12,468 bases of DNA from Gammaproteobacteria bacterium (GTDB lineage: Bacteria > Pseudomonadota > Gammaproteobacteria > UBA6429 > Thiohalophilaceae): the NCBI GenBank assembly GCA_013152045.1, contig JAADGZ010000279.1, positions 1-12,468 on the forward strand, read 5' to 3'. Below the pieces are notes generated by a model that saw only the letters and a program-made list of their open reading frames with translations, was not told the origin of the DNA and did no database searches. The number at the start of each line of letters is the position of its first letter. Position 1 is the first letter of the stretch. Positions 1-7,557 of the stretch are shown in pieces. A program made the position numbers and the translations under genes.

Positions 1-19
1 ATTTATTATAAAGGTTATC

Positions 20-50
20 TGCATGGGTGCCTGCTGCCAGGCACCCTGCA
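20..50. terminator. Strong hairpin downstream of the secreted phosphoesterase gene; probable terminator
   Basis: A perfect 9-bp stem (GGGTGCCTG at 25-33 pairs with CAGGCACCC at 38-46) closes a CTGC tetraloop. It can be extended by a further TGCA/TGCA pairing (20-23 with 47-50) across a one-base bulge. It begins 16 bases beyond the stop codon of the minus-strand gene ending at 66, where a terminator is expected. On that strand the hairpin is followed by a mixed A/T stretch and not a clean U tract, so intrinsic termination is likely but not certain. It could equally stop plus-strand transcription entering from outside the window. Confidence 0.5.
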
Positions 51-65
51 AGATAGACTTCAACC

Positions 66-1232
66 TTATTTCAGAATAACGGGTGCAAATGAAAAGACGT
101 TTTTGCTTTCTGGATCAACCGTCATTTCAACCCAGCTGTTATCCTTGTTGCCAAAAACTTCAACCCGGGTAAAGTTTTGGGTGAGTGAGCCATCGGTATT
201 GAACATGGCTTTGTCAACTTTGAAATAATGCGAATCGCCGTGTACCAGCAGCACCTGTCCATTATAGTTATGTGTTTCATTGATCAGGGTGTTGAAAAAA
301 TCGGTGTAGCCATTCTTTTCATTCAGGTTGGGCAGGAAATCATCCTGATAGCCACCATCGCTTAATTCGAAAGGAAAATACACATCTGCCTGTATGACAA
401 CAACAATACCGGCGTAGTGGTTCGATCTGGCTTTGGCAAACGATCCTTTCAGCCATTCAACATTTTTTTTGTTGCGCGCTCTGTATTCAGCCGTCGCTGC
501 ATCACAGTCGGTCTGGCTACGATTTGATTTTTTGTGGCATTGTTTGCTGGTGGCGACCAGGTTGTTATTGCTGCCAGGGATATGCAGGGCAACAAACTCA
601 ACATCACTTTTTACAAAACGGCTATTTTCACTATAGGCCAGTCCAAGATCACCCTGACGTTTTACTTTTACGGGATGCGTGCCCTGGCTGGTGTTGTTGC
701 TAAAGAAAACTTTTCTGACATAAGCCAGGCGTTCGAGAGGATCATAGCTGCCATTGCTGATTCGATGACAGTCGGTCCATTCATTGTCACCGACAGAATA
801 TAATGTTGGTGCATTGAGCGCATTGAAAATGTCAACAATATTCTGACCGATAGCGGTGTCAGTACATAGGGTGTGACCATTTTTGGTGTCCCCGGCAAAC
901 AAAGTAAAATCAAGATCATGTTGATTCATGGACTTGATCGTCTGTTTGATGCTGTCCAGTTTTTTTGCCGGGTCATCGTTGTAAAATTCATCACCCCAGA
1001 GGGCTATTTTTAATTTTTCATGCCGTTCATGAATACCTCGGTGTGTGTGATTTTCATCATTGGCTTCGTCACTAACACTTTTTATTGCATTGTTGCGTAT
1101 CAGTGCTGGGCTGTCATCGTTATCTTGGTCGCGTGTTGTCTGTGATGAATGAGCCATGGCCTGACCGGCAAAAGCGCCGGCCAGCGTAAAGCTCATCGCG
1201 GCGGCTATTATTTTAAGTTTTGTATTTTTCAT
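66..1232 (-). CDS. Secreted metallophosphoesterase-like protein
   Basis: This 388-residue protein is exported: the N-terminus is a classical Sec signal peptide (KNTKLK, hydrophobic core, then AMA|HSS with cleavage near residue 27). Residues 28-72 form a polar linker rich in D, N and H. The rest has the motif order of a calcineurin-like metallophosphatase: WGDE (79-82), AGDTKNG (113-119), GDNEW (148-152) in the place of the usual GNHD/E, and HGDSH (331-335) in the place of the usual GHxH. The metal-binding His normally found between the last two motifs is not obvious; a QAD (281-283) sits there. Four cysteines (123, 155, 232, 243) could form two disulphides, fitting an extracytoplasmic location. 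A GGAGA ribosome site lies 7 bases before the ATG. The gene stands alone, with a hairpin behind it. The substrate is unknown; phosphate mono- or diester hydrolysis is inferred from fold only. Confidence 0.72.
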   Translation of the reverse strand: MKNTKLKIIAAAMSFTLAGAFAGQAMAHSSQTTRDQDNDDSPALIRNNAIKSVSDEANDENHTHRGIHERHEKLKIALWGDEFYNDDPAKKLDSIKQTIKSMNQHDLDFTLFAGDTKNGHTLCTDTAIGQNIVDIFNALNAPTLYSVGDNEWTDCHRISNGSYDPLERLAYVRKVFFSNNTSQGTHPVKVKRQGDLGLAYSENSRFVKSDVEFVALHIPGSNNNLVATSKQCHKKSNRSQTDCDAATAEYRARNKKNVEWLKGSFAKARSNHYAGIVVVIQADVYFPFELSDGGYQDDFLPNLNEKNGYTDFFNTLINETHNYNGQVLLVHGDSHYFKVDKAMFNTDGSLTQNFTRVEVFGNKDNSWVEMTVDPESKNVFSFAPVILK

Positions 1233-1239
1233 TCGTGCG

Positions 1240-1244
1240 TCTCC
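1240..1244 (-). promoter_or_regulatory. Ribosome binding site of the secreted phosphoesterase gene
   Basis: On the minus strand GGAGA is followed by seven bases and then the ATG at 1232. It supports the chosen start, which is also the one that gives a complete signal peptide. Confidence 0.7.
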
Positions 1245-1520
1245 ATAAATATTGAAGTTTAAAGAAGTTAAACGGCTGTTCTTTTATTGCGGTTTGAAAA
1301 TTTGCAACAGACACAGCTCCAACAACAGGCCGTCACTTTCAATATTTACAGCAAGCCTTGCCTATCCATATGCAAGTCAAATATCTTTGGCCTCATGCGC
1401 AAAAGTTTAGAAGCTATTTGTTGCCGTTAATTGACAGTTAATCGAAACTTTCACTTTTTATGGTGTTAGCGAGGCCGTGTGGTTGCAGGATGAAAAGCGC
1501 GGCAGGAATCAATACAGGGG

Positions 1521-1571
1521 GAGAGCGGTTCTCTCGTTCCCACGCTCCTGCGTGGGAACCAGAAGTTCTGG
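1521..1571. repeat. Cluster of three adjacent perfect palindromes (REP-like element)
   Basis: Three hairpin-forming palindromes abut each other. The first is GAGAG with CTCTC around a CGGTT loop (1521-1535). The second is GTTCCCACGC (1536-1545) pairing perfectly with GCGTGGGAAC (1550-1559) around TCCT. The third is CCAGAA and TTCTGG around a single G (1559-1571). The middle 24 bases look like a palindrome I recognise as recurring between genes in many proteobacterial genomes; I cannot check that here. It lies 58 to 108 bases beyond the stop of the DUF2062 gene and may also end or protect its transcript, although no U tract follows. Confidence 0.7.
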
Positions 1572-1628
1572 CCAATACAGATTAAGAATATTTTGCCGTT
1601 TGCTTGGGGTTTATTCTTTGCCGCAGCG

Positions 1629-2153
1629 TCAGATTTTTTTCATTCGCAGTCGCCGTTGTTTCATATGGCGGATAACATGCAGACGCCAGAGCAGGCGCAC
1701 GGCGGTGGCACCAATCAGGCCGCTGAGACTGCCGACGACAAAACAGCCCAGCAAAAAGGGTTGCCAGATAGTGGCCAGTTCGGTCATCAGCCAATTGACG
1801 GAGAGTACAAACTCAATATGATGCACCGGTGTTTGTAATATAAAGGTGCCGATTTTGTAGCAGAAATAGAACAGCGGCGGCATGGTGACCGGATTAGATA
1901 CCCAGACCAGACCAACGGCAATCGGTAGATTGGTTCTAAACAAAATAGCACCAGCGGCGGCCAGAAACATCTGGAAGGGTACTGGAACAAAAGCCATAAA
2001 TAGGCCAACGGCAAAAGCACCGGAGACCGAACGTCGATTCAGGTGCAGCAAGTTGGGATCATGGAGCAGGGTGCCAAAAAAACGGTTTAATTGGGGATTA
2101 TTGCGGATTTTATTATGATCCGGCATATAACGTTTGATGAATTTTTTTGGCAT
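1629..2153 (-). CDS. DUF2062 domain inner-membrane protein
   Basis: This is a 174-residue membrane protein of the DUF2062 family, whose function is not established. The family signature is plain: a hydrophobic start (SGAFAVGLFMAFVPVPFQM, 44-62), a second membrane segment running into WVSNPVTMPPLFYFCYKIG (84-102), and a third hydrophobic stretch at about 130-155. The N-terminus carries many basic residues, as does the last stretch (about 153-173), which suggests both ends face the cytoplasm. It is transcribed away from comEC across a 124-base gap, and the same neighbour pair occurs in Pseudomonas. No clear Shine-Dalgarno precedes the ATG, but the start matches family length and no better start is seen. 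It does not look truncated. Confidence 0.85.
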   Translation of the reverse strand: MPKKFIKRYMPDHNKIRNNPQLNRFFGTLLHDPNLLHLNRRSVSGAFAVGLFMAFVPVPFQMFLAAAGAILFRTNLPIAVGLVWVSNPVTMPPLFYFCYKIGTFILQTPVHHIEFVLSVNWLMTELATIWQPFLLGCFVVGSLSGLIGATAVRLLWRLHVIRHMKQRRLRMKKI

Positions 2154-2265
2154 TGCAAATAATATGTTAGTGTCGTAGCGGCGAAACAGGATGTAATCGC
2201 ATAGTGTAATTGATCTGGCCCTGTTTTTTTATTACCAGAATACAAATTTTTCCACGCAAATCTTC

Positions 2266-2270
2266 AAGGA
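2266..2270 (+). promoter_or_regulatory. Ribosome binding site of comEC
   Basis: AAGGA lies 7 bases before the ATG at 2278. Another ATG at 2270 is out of frame, so this site decides the start at 2278. Confidence 0.65.
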
Positions 2271-2277
2271 TGAAAAA

Positions 2278-4608
2278 ATGCGTTCAGGATTCCCCCTTCG
2301 AACCGGTGTTATGGCCTTTCTGGCCGGGATTCTATCACTTCAGTGGCTGCAGGTTTTGCCGGCGATTGAATGGTCGATATTGCTGCTTCTGGCTTTTCCT
2401 TTGTTGCTGTTGTTGCCAGGCTATTGGCGTCTGACGGGCTGGTGGCTTGCGGGTGCCTGCTGGATGTTGCTGCAGGCGCAACTGATCCTTGCCCATTCAT
2501 TGCCGCTGGAACTTGAGGGCCAGGATGTGCTGATCCGGGGACGGATTAGCAGTTTGCCTGAGCAAAATTTTCGTCGCAAACGGTTTGAGTTTGAGATTGA
2601 AAGTTTGTCACGCAATGGGCAGACTTTCCCCTCGCCAGGACGCGTACGCCTCAGCTGGTACCATGCGGGCCGGCATGAGAATCTGCATGCTGGCCAGTAC
2701 TGGCAGTTGCAGGTTCGCCTAAAGCGACCCCGGGGCCTGATGAATCCAGGAGGTTTCGATTATGAAAGCTGGTTGTTTCAGCATCGTATTCGTGCCACAG
2801 GCTATATTAGAAAATCCCATGATAATCATAAGTTAACAGATGTAGGTTCAAGTTGTTTTTTGCTTTGTCTGCGGGAAAAAATCCGCGACCAAATTATAAG
2901 AATCACCCGCACCAGCCACAGCACCGGCCTGTTGCTGGCATTGTCTATCGGTGATCGCAGCCTGATTAGCACCGAGCAATGGCAGTGGTTGCGAAAAACC
3001 GGTACCAGTCATCTGGTGGCAATTTCTGGTTTGCATATTGGGCTGGTAGCCGGTCTGATGTTCCTGTTGCTGAATTGGCTCTGGCGTTTTTCCGGGCTGC
3101 TAATGCTGTCCTGTCCTGCGCCCCGGGCCGCCGCCTGGGGCGCAATGGCGGCGGCACTGGTTTATGCCGCGCTGGCGGGGTTTTCTATCCCGACACAGCG
3201 TGCGCTGATCATGCTCTCGGTCGTCATGTTAGGGATTATCTTTAACCGGCCTCTCAGTCCTGGTCGCACCCTGGCGCTGGCGCTGCTAGCGGTGTTAACT
3301 CTCGATCCACTGGCGGTTATGTCAGCCGGTTTTTGGCTCTCCTTTCTGGCGGTTTGGGTCATTGTTTATGGGTTGGCTGCACGGGTGGGTAAGCCGGATA
3401 AGTGGCAGCAGTGGTGGCGCAGCCAGTACTGGGTGACGCTGGGGTTGATGCCGGTGTTGTTGTTATTTTTTCAGCAGGTGTCGCTAATCGCGCCGCTGGC
3501 GAATGTTGTTGCTATCCCGCTGGTGAGTCTGCTCATTGCCCCTCTGAGTCTGTTGGGCAGCCTGCTGTTGTTTATTAACCCGGATTGGGCGGCATTTTTG
3601 CTACTGGCGGCAAGCTGGTTGCTGGACCGGCTGAGCGACTATCTTTCCTGGTTGGCGGCGGTTCCCTTTGCGACCTGGTCTGCATCTGTACTGTCTTTGC
3701 CGGCACTACTGCTGAGTCTTTTGGGGATGCTCTGGCTACTGGCACCGCGGGGTATCCCCGCCCGCTGGCTGGGCGGGGTGATGTTGCTGCCGGTGCTGTT
3801 TGCCCGATTCCAGTTGCCTTTGCAGGATCAGGCGCGTTTTACTCTGCTGGATGTGGGGCAGGGACTGGCGGCGGTAGTGCAAACCCGACATCATGTGCTG
3901 GTGTTTGATACAGGAGCGCGCTTTGGGGCAAGTTTTAATATGGGCGATGCGGTCTTGATCCCTTTTTTGCGGAACCAGGGTATTCAACGGGTTGACAGGC
4001 TGATTCTGAGCCATGCTGATAATGATCACCTTGGTGGTGCGGCAAGCCTGCTGGCGCAGATTCCAGTGCAAAAAATACTGGCTAGCGATCCGCAACGGGC
4101 GAGGAAAAAAGGCATTATTCAGTCAATTTCTGCCTGTCATCGTGGACAGCAATGGAACTGGGACGGGGTGGCGTTTCGTCTCTTGCACCCTCCCTTGACG
4201 ACCCAGCTGCGGCGCAATGATCGATCCTGTGTTCTGCAGGTAGAGGCGGGTGGGCAACGCCTGCTGTTGAGCGGGGACATTGAAAAGAAAGCTGAGCGTC
4301 AGCTTGTTCGCAGTTATGGGCATGAGTTACAGGCCGAGATCCTGGTGGCTCCGCATCACGGCAGTAAAACCTCGTCTACGGCAATATTTATCGATTCGGT
4401 CTCACCGCGTTATGTCCTGTTTCCAACCGGCTATCGCAATCGTTATGGTTTTCCTCACCCGAGTGTATTGGCGCGTTATCGTTTACGAAAGATTCCTTAT
4501 TATCAGAGCTGGGCCAGTGGTGCGATTAGTTTTACCCTGGGGACGGGAGAGCATCGGCAGCCGCAGCTGTTTCGGCACACCAACGGGCATTTCTGGAATT
4601 CTTTCTGA
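2278..4608 (+). CDS. comEC: DNA internalization-related competence protein ComEC/Rec2
   Basis: ComEC forms the inner-membrane channel through which single-stranded DNA enters the cytoplasm during natural transformation. At 776 residues it has the full family length and all three parts. The N-terminal hydrophobic segments and soluble DUF4131-type region cover about 1-200. The polytopic Competence domain (about 215-490) carries the hallmark HLVAISGLHIGL (245-256). The C-terminal metallo-beta-lactamase-like domain starts at DVGQG (525-529) and contains HADNDHLGG (579-587), SGDIE (665-669) and PHHGS (692-696). The metal-ligand motif HxDxDH (579-584) is intact, so the putative nuclease-like domain should be able to bind metal. 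The gene stands alone on its strand between a divergent DUF2062 gene and the exbB operon, 134 bases downstream. No other competence gene is in view, so whether the organism transforms naturally cannot be judged. No frameshift is seen. Confidence 0.96.
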   Translation: MRSGFPLRTGVMAFLAGILSLQWLQVLPAIEWSILLLLAFPLLLLLPGYWRLTGWWLAGACWMLLQAQLILAHSLPLELEGQDVLIRGRISSLPEQNFRRKRFEFEIESLSRNGQTFPSPGRVRLSWYHAGRHENLHAGQYWQLQVRLKRPRGLMNPGGFDYESWLFQHRIRATGYIRKSHDNHKLTDVGSSCFLLCLREKIRDQIIRITRTSHSTGLLLALSIGDRSLISTEQWQWLRKTGTSHLVAISGLHIGLVAGLMFLLLNWLWRFSGLLMLSCPAPRAAAWGAMAAALVYAALAGFSIPTQRALIMLSVVMLGIIFNRPLSPGRTLALALLAVLTLDPLAVMSAGFWLSFLAVWVIVYGLAARVGKPDKWQQWWRSQYWVTLGLMPVLLLFFQQVSLIAPLANVVAIPLVSLLIAPLSLLGSLLLFINPDWAAFLLLAASWLLDRLSDYLSWLAAVPFATWSASVLSLPALLLSLLGMLWLLAPRGIPARWLGGVMLLPVLFARFQLPLQDQARFTLLDVGQGLAAVVQTRHHVLVFDTGARFGASFNMGDAVLIPFLRNQGIQRVDRLILSHADNDHLGGAASLLAQIPVQKILASDPQRARKKGIIQSISACHRGQQWNWDGVAFRLLHPPLTTQLRRNDRSCVLQVEAGGQRLLLSGDIEKKAERQLVRSYGHELQAEILVAPHHGSKTSSTAIFIDSVSPRYVLFPTGYRNRYGFPHPSVLARYRLRKIPYYQSWASGAISFTLGTGEHRQPQLFRHTNGHFWNSF

Positions 4609-4666
4609 ATTTCATGTTTGTCAGCACTTTCACCGGCTTGAATAGTAACTGTACCCTTTCGGCAAT

Positions 4667-4692
4667 GCGGTTACTTTGTTAAAGTTAGCCGC
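4667..4692 (+). terminator. Possible stem-loop between comEC and exbB
   Basis: GCGGTTA (4667-4673) and CTTT (4674-4677) can pair with AAAG (4681-4684) and TAGCCGC (4686-4692) across a GTT loop, with one bulged T and one G-U pair. The following sequence is only moderately T-rich (AATGTTGGTTTCTC). It may weaken read-through from comEC or structure the exbB leader. No convincing sigma-70 promoter could be picked in the 134-base gap, although the operon is likely to start here. Confidence 0.3.
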
Positions 4693-4727
4693 AATGTTGG
4701 TTTCTCCCCTCATCGATCAAAAAAATC

Positions 4728-4732
4728 AAGGA
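4728..4732 (+). promoter_or_regulatory. Ribosome binding site favouring the GTG start of exbB
   Basis: AAGGA lies 10 bases before the GTG at 4743 and 19 bases before the next in-frame ATG at 4752. The spacing, and the family-typical first residues (MFE, then AGGWLMLPI), favour GTG. Confidence 0.55.
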
Positions 4733-4742
4733 TTTCAACGAC

Positions 4743-5378
4743 GTGTTTGAAATGGTTCAAGCTGGCGGCTGGCTGATGCTGCCGATAATTCTTTCTTCCA
4801 TTATGGCTTTTGCCATTGTTGGAGAACGCTTCTGGTCTCTGCAACGTAAGCGTATTGCGCCCCTGCACCTGGTTGCTCAAGTTTGGCAATGGCATAAAAG
4901 CGACATGCTGGATGATGAGCATATCGACGCCCTGATTAAAAATTCACCGCTTGGCCGCATTCTGGCCGCCGGATTGGTTAATCGTAATCATCCGCGGGAA
5001 ATCATGAAGGAAGCTATCGAGGATACTGGTCGTCAGGTGGTGATGGAACTGGAGCGTTATCTCAACACCCTGGGCACGATTGCTTCGGTGAGTCCACTAC
5101 TGGGGTTATTAGGCACGGTGATCGGCATGATCAAGGTATTTGCTGCCATTACCCTGCATGGTGTGGGCAATCCGGGAGTACTGGCCGGCGGAATTTCCGA
5201 AGCCTTGATTACTACGGCTGCGGGTTTGTCCGTTGCTATTCCCAGTCTGATTTTCTACCGCTTTTTCCGTGGCCGGGTAGATGAACTGGTTCTGGTGATG
5301 GAAGAGGAAGCGCTGAAGATTGTCGATGTGATGCATGGAAATCGAGAGGTGCGTGCCAGAAAGGATAATACGGCATGA
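4743..5378 (+). CDS. exbB: ExbB/TolQ/MotA-family proton channel subunit
   Basis: This 211-residue protein is the pentamer-forming subunit of an ExbB/ExbD (TolQ/TolR-like) inner-membrane motor, which uses the proton gradient to drive work in the periplasm or at the outer membrane. The layout is that of the family: a first membrane segment at about 9-27 (GGWLMLPIILSS), a long cytoplasmic loop, then two further segments at about 108-133 (containing SVSPLLGLLGTVIGMIKVF) and 150-174 (containing EALITTAAGLSVAIPSLIFY). The start is GTG. The stop overlaps the exbD start by four bases (ATGA), pointing to translational coupling. No tonB or tol gene is nearby; the gene leads an operon for lipid A and Kdo genes. 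A TolQ-like role cannot be excluded, but length and context fit the exbB2-type pair found beside msbA and lpxK in other gammaproteobacteria. Confidence 0.92.
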   Translation: MFEMVQAGGWLMLPIILSSIMAFAIVGERFWSLQRKRIAPLHLVAQVWQWHKSDMLDDEHIDALIKNSPLGRILAAGLVNRNHPREIMKEAIEDTGRQVVMELERYLNTLGTIASVSPLLGLLGTVIGMIKVFAAITLHGVGNPGVLAGGISEALITTAAGLSVAIPSLIFYRFFRGRVDELVLVMEEEALKIVDVMHGNREVRARKDNTA

Positions 5379-5803
5379 ATTTCAGTCCAAAGCGGAATAA
5401 GGAACTGGATCTGAACCTGACGCCATTGATCGACGTGGTCTTTTTATTATTGATTTTTTTTATGGTTTCAACCACCTTTAACCGGAAGTCAGAGATCAGT
5501 ATTGAGCTGCCTGAAGCCAGTGGTAAAGAAGCGCAACACGAACCCGTTGTTATTGAAATTAGCATTGACAGTCAGGGTCGTTATTTTATTAACCAGCGCA
5601 AGCTCAAGGATAATACGATCGAAACATTGAAACAGGGTATTCGTGAGCTGCGTGCGCAGCAGGCGGATGATAAAAGAATGCCTAAACTTATTATTAGCGC
5701 AGATCGCAATACACCTTATCAAACTGTGGTGCGGGCAATGGATGCGGCTCGGCAGCTGGGGCTGGTGCACCTGATCTTTTCTACCCGGCTTAGCCACCAC
5801 TGA
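5375..5803 (+). CDS. exbD: ExbD/TolR-family biopolymer transport protein
   Basis: This is the partner of the preceding ExbB: 142 residues with one N-terminal membrane anchor and a periplasmic domain. The anchor carries the family signature LNLTPLIDVVFLLLIFFMV (13-31), including the single membrane aspartate D20 that corresponds to the proton-relay Asp of E. coli ExbD. The C-terminal half (KLIISADRNTPYQTVVRAMDAARQLGL) is the typical TolR/ExbD periplasmic fold. An AAGGA site (5361-5365) precedes the ATG by nine bases, within the end of exbB. The next gene, msbA, starts five bases after the stop, so the pair is surely cotranscribed with it. It is complete and unremarkable in length. Confidence 0.94.
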   Translation: MNFSPKRNKELDLNLTPLIDVVFLLLIFFMVSTTFNRKSEISIELPEASGKEAQHEPVVIEISIDSQGRYFINQRKLKDNTIETLKQGIRELRAQQADDKRMPKLIISADRNTPYQTVVRAMDAARQLGLVHLIFSTRLSHH

Positions 5804-5808
5804 ACGCT

Positions 5809-7551
5809 ATGTCGGATACACAACAGAAAACGACCGGCGCTGCGGTTTATCGGCGTCTGCTGGCTTATGTCAGGCATTACAGCAGAGCCTTTGTCCTGGC
5901 GATCCTGGGCATGATTTTGTTCGCCGCTACTGAAGCAGGCTTTGCCCGCATCATCCAGCCGTTGTTCGATGATGGTTTTGTTAAAAAAGATCCCACGGTG
6001 CTGCAATGGATCCCGCTGGTTATTATTGCCATTTTCGCAGTCCGTATCATCGGCAGCTTCCTGTCCGACTATTGCATGGCCTTTGTCGCTCGCAGTGTGA
6101 TCCGTGATTTGCGTAAGCAGTTATTCAGCCAGCTTTTGCATCTACCGGTTACTTTCTACGATACTTCTTCTTCCGGTATGCTGCTGTCGAAAATGGTTTA
6201 TGACGTAGAGCAATTGGCAGAGGCGTCTTCCTCGGTGATTACTGTGTTGATCCGGGACAGCCTGACCATCATTGCGCTGATGATCATGTTGATGTACTAC
6301 AGTGTCTGGCTGACCTTGATTCTGATTGCAGTGACTCCGCTGCTGGCCGGGTTGGTCGTCTATATCAGCAAGCGTTTCCGCAAACTGAGTCATCGGATTC
6401 AGAAGTCCATGGGCAGTGTTTCCACAGTTTCAGAGGAAGTCATTGAAGCTAACCGCGAAATCAAAATATTTGGCGGACAGGGTTATGAGAGTAGCCAATT
6501 TGACAAGATCAATAATCACAACCGGCGTCAGTTTCTGCGTCTGGCCGTCACCAACGCCCTGAGTTCGCCGGTGATTCAGTTTATCGTCGCCATTGCCTTT
6601 GCGCTGATGATTTTCTTTGCCTTTCAGCTTGACATGCAGGTCGGTGAATTCGGTTCCTACCTTACCGCCATGTTGTTGTTGATGCAGCATGCCAAACGCC
6701 TGACCACGGTCAATGCCACCCTGCAGCGAGGTATCGCCGCTGCCCAGAGTGTGTTTGATTTTCTGGATCGCAAAGCTGAAGTGGATGAGGGCGATAAGCT
6801 GCTGGATAAGGTTCGCGGTGAAATTCAGTACCGGCAGATCAGCTTCAAATATACCCCGCAGGGAGAGGATATCCTGCATGAGATTAATTTACAGATCGAA
6901 CCGGGGCAGAAGGTAGCCTTTGTGGGCCGATCCGGTGCAGGTAAAACCACCCTGGTCAGCCTGTTGCCGCGTTTCTATGATGCCTGTTCTGGACAGATCC
7001 AGCTTGACGGTTGTGATATCCGTGATTTGAGTTTGGAAAACCTGCGCTCCCATATCGCCCTGGTCAGCCAGCATGTGACTTTGTTCAATGACACTATTGC
7101 GCACAATATTGCCTATGGCGCACTGGAGTCGGCAACCGACGATGATATTCAACGGGCCGCAAAAGCCGCGTACGCGCTGGAATTTATCGAAAAATTGCCT
7201 GAGGGTATGCAAACCATGGTGGGCGAAAATGGTGTTTTGCTATCGGGCGGGCAGCGTCAGCGGCTGGCGATTGCCCGTGCTATTCTCAAGGATGCGCCGG
7301 TACTGATTCTGGATGAGGCGACTTCGGCGCTGGATACCGAGTCCGAACGTTTCATTCAGCGTGCCCTGGAAGAGCTGATGCAGGATCGAACAACCCTGGT
7401 TATTGCCCATCGGCTATCAACCATCGAACAGGCGGATGTTATTGTGGTGATGGATCATGGGCGTATTGTCGAAACGGGTAGCCATGCACAATTGCTGGCT
7501 AAAGGCGGCCATTATGCAACATTGCATCGCCTGCAATTTACTGAATTATAA
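5809..7551 (+). CDS. msbA: Lipid A export ATP-binding/permease protein MsbA
   Basis: MsbA is the homodimeric ABC transporter that flips core-lipid A from the inner to the outer leaflet of the inner membrane. The 580-residue protein is a standard half-transporter: a six-helix membrane domain over about 1-320, then a nucleotide-binding domain. The latter has Walker A GRSGAGKTT (373-381), signature LSGGQ (478-482), Walker B ILILDE (498-503) followed by ATSALD with D-loop, and the switch histidine H534 in IAHRLS. All catalytic residues are present. Assignment to MsbA over other ABCB-type exporters rests on the overall sequence and on the lpxK gene beginning six bases later, a conserved pairing. 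Its ATG lies five bases after the exbD stop with only a weak ribosome site, so coupled translation is likely. Confidence 0.95.
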   Translation: MSDTQQKTTGAAVYRRLLAYVRHYSRAFVLAILGMILFAATEAGFARIIQPLFDDGFVKKDPTVLQWIPLVIIAIFAVRIIGSFLSDYCMAFVARSVIRDLRKQLFSQLLHLPVTFYDTSSSGMLLSKMVYDVEQLAEASSSVITVLIRDSLTIIALMIMLMYYSVWLTLILIAVTPLLAGLVVYISKRFRKLSHRIQKSMGSVSTVSEEVIEANREIKIFGGQGYESSQFDKINNHNRRQFLRLAVTNALSSPVIQFIVAIAFALMIFFAFQLDMQVGEFGSYLTAMLLLMQHAKRLTTVNATLQRGIAAAQSVFDFLDRKAEVDEGDKLLDKVRGEIQYRQISFKYTPQGEDILHEINLQIEPGQKVAFVGRSGAGKTTLVSLLPRFYDACSGQIQLDGCDIRDLSLENLRSHIALVSQHVTLFNDTIAHNIAYGALESATDDDIQRAAKAAYALEFIEKLPEGMQTMVGENGVLLSGGQRQRLAIARAILKDAPVLILDEATSALDTESERFIQRALEELMQDRTTLVIAHRLSTIEQADVIVVMDHGRIVETGSHAQLLAKGGHYATLHRLQFTEL

Positions 7552-7557
7552 AAAACC

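Larger units (their letters stand above)
1233..1628. other. Gene-free stretch between two minus-strand genes
   Basis: These 396 bases hold the leader of the secreted phosphoesterase gene and the region downstream of the DUF2062 gene. Near the phosphoesterase start lies a small palindrome, GTTTAA AGAAG TTAAAC (1257-1273). The 11-base sequence TAAATATTGAA (1246-1256) recurs inverted at 1338-1348. A TTGACA hexamer at 1431-1436 on the plus strand has only a poor -10 partner (TTTTTA at 1455-1460), and no plus-strand gene follows. A palindrome cluster occupies 1521-1571. Open frames here lack recognisable protein features. I see no tRNA or other RNA gene. Confidence 0.6.

Noticed and set aside
1421..1441. 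Near-tandem TTG(A)C-GTTAA repeats resembling a Pho box
   Set aside because: The two units differ by a one-base deletion and poorly match the CTGTCAT consensus; a phosphate-regulon link to the phosphoesterase gene would be guesswork.
1431..1460. Plus-strand promoter based on TTGACA
   Set aside because: The only -10 partner is TTTTTA at 18 bases, and no plus-strand gene follows before comEC, 800 bases away.
1477..1838. Two open frames on the plus strand overlapping the end of the DUF2062 gene
   Set aside because: Their products are arginine- and proline-rich with no recognisable domain, and they run antisense to a clear membrane-protein gene and across the palindrome cluster.
3736..4095. 119-codon open frame on the minus strand inside comEC
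   Set aside because: It is a shadow of the metallo-beta-lactamase region of ComEC; the sense frame has intact catalytic motifs.
6430..6879. 149-codon open frame on the minus strand inside msbA
   Set aside because: It lies antisense within the strongly supported ABC transporter gene, and its translation shows no family features.
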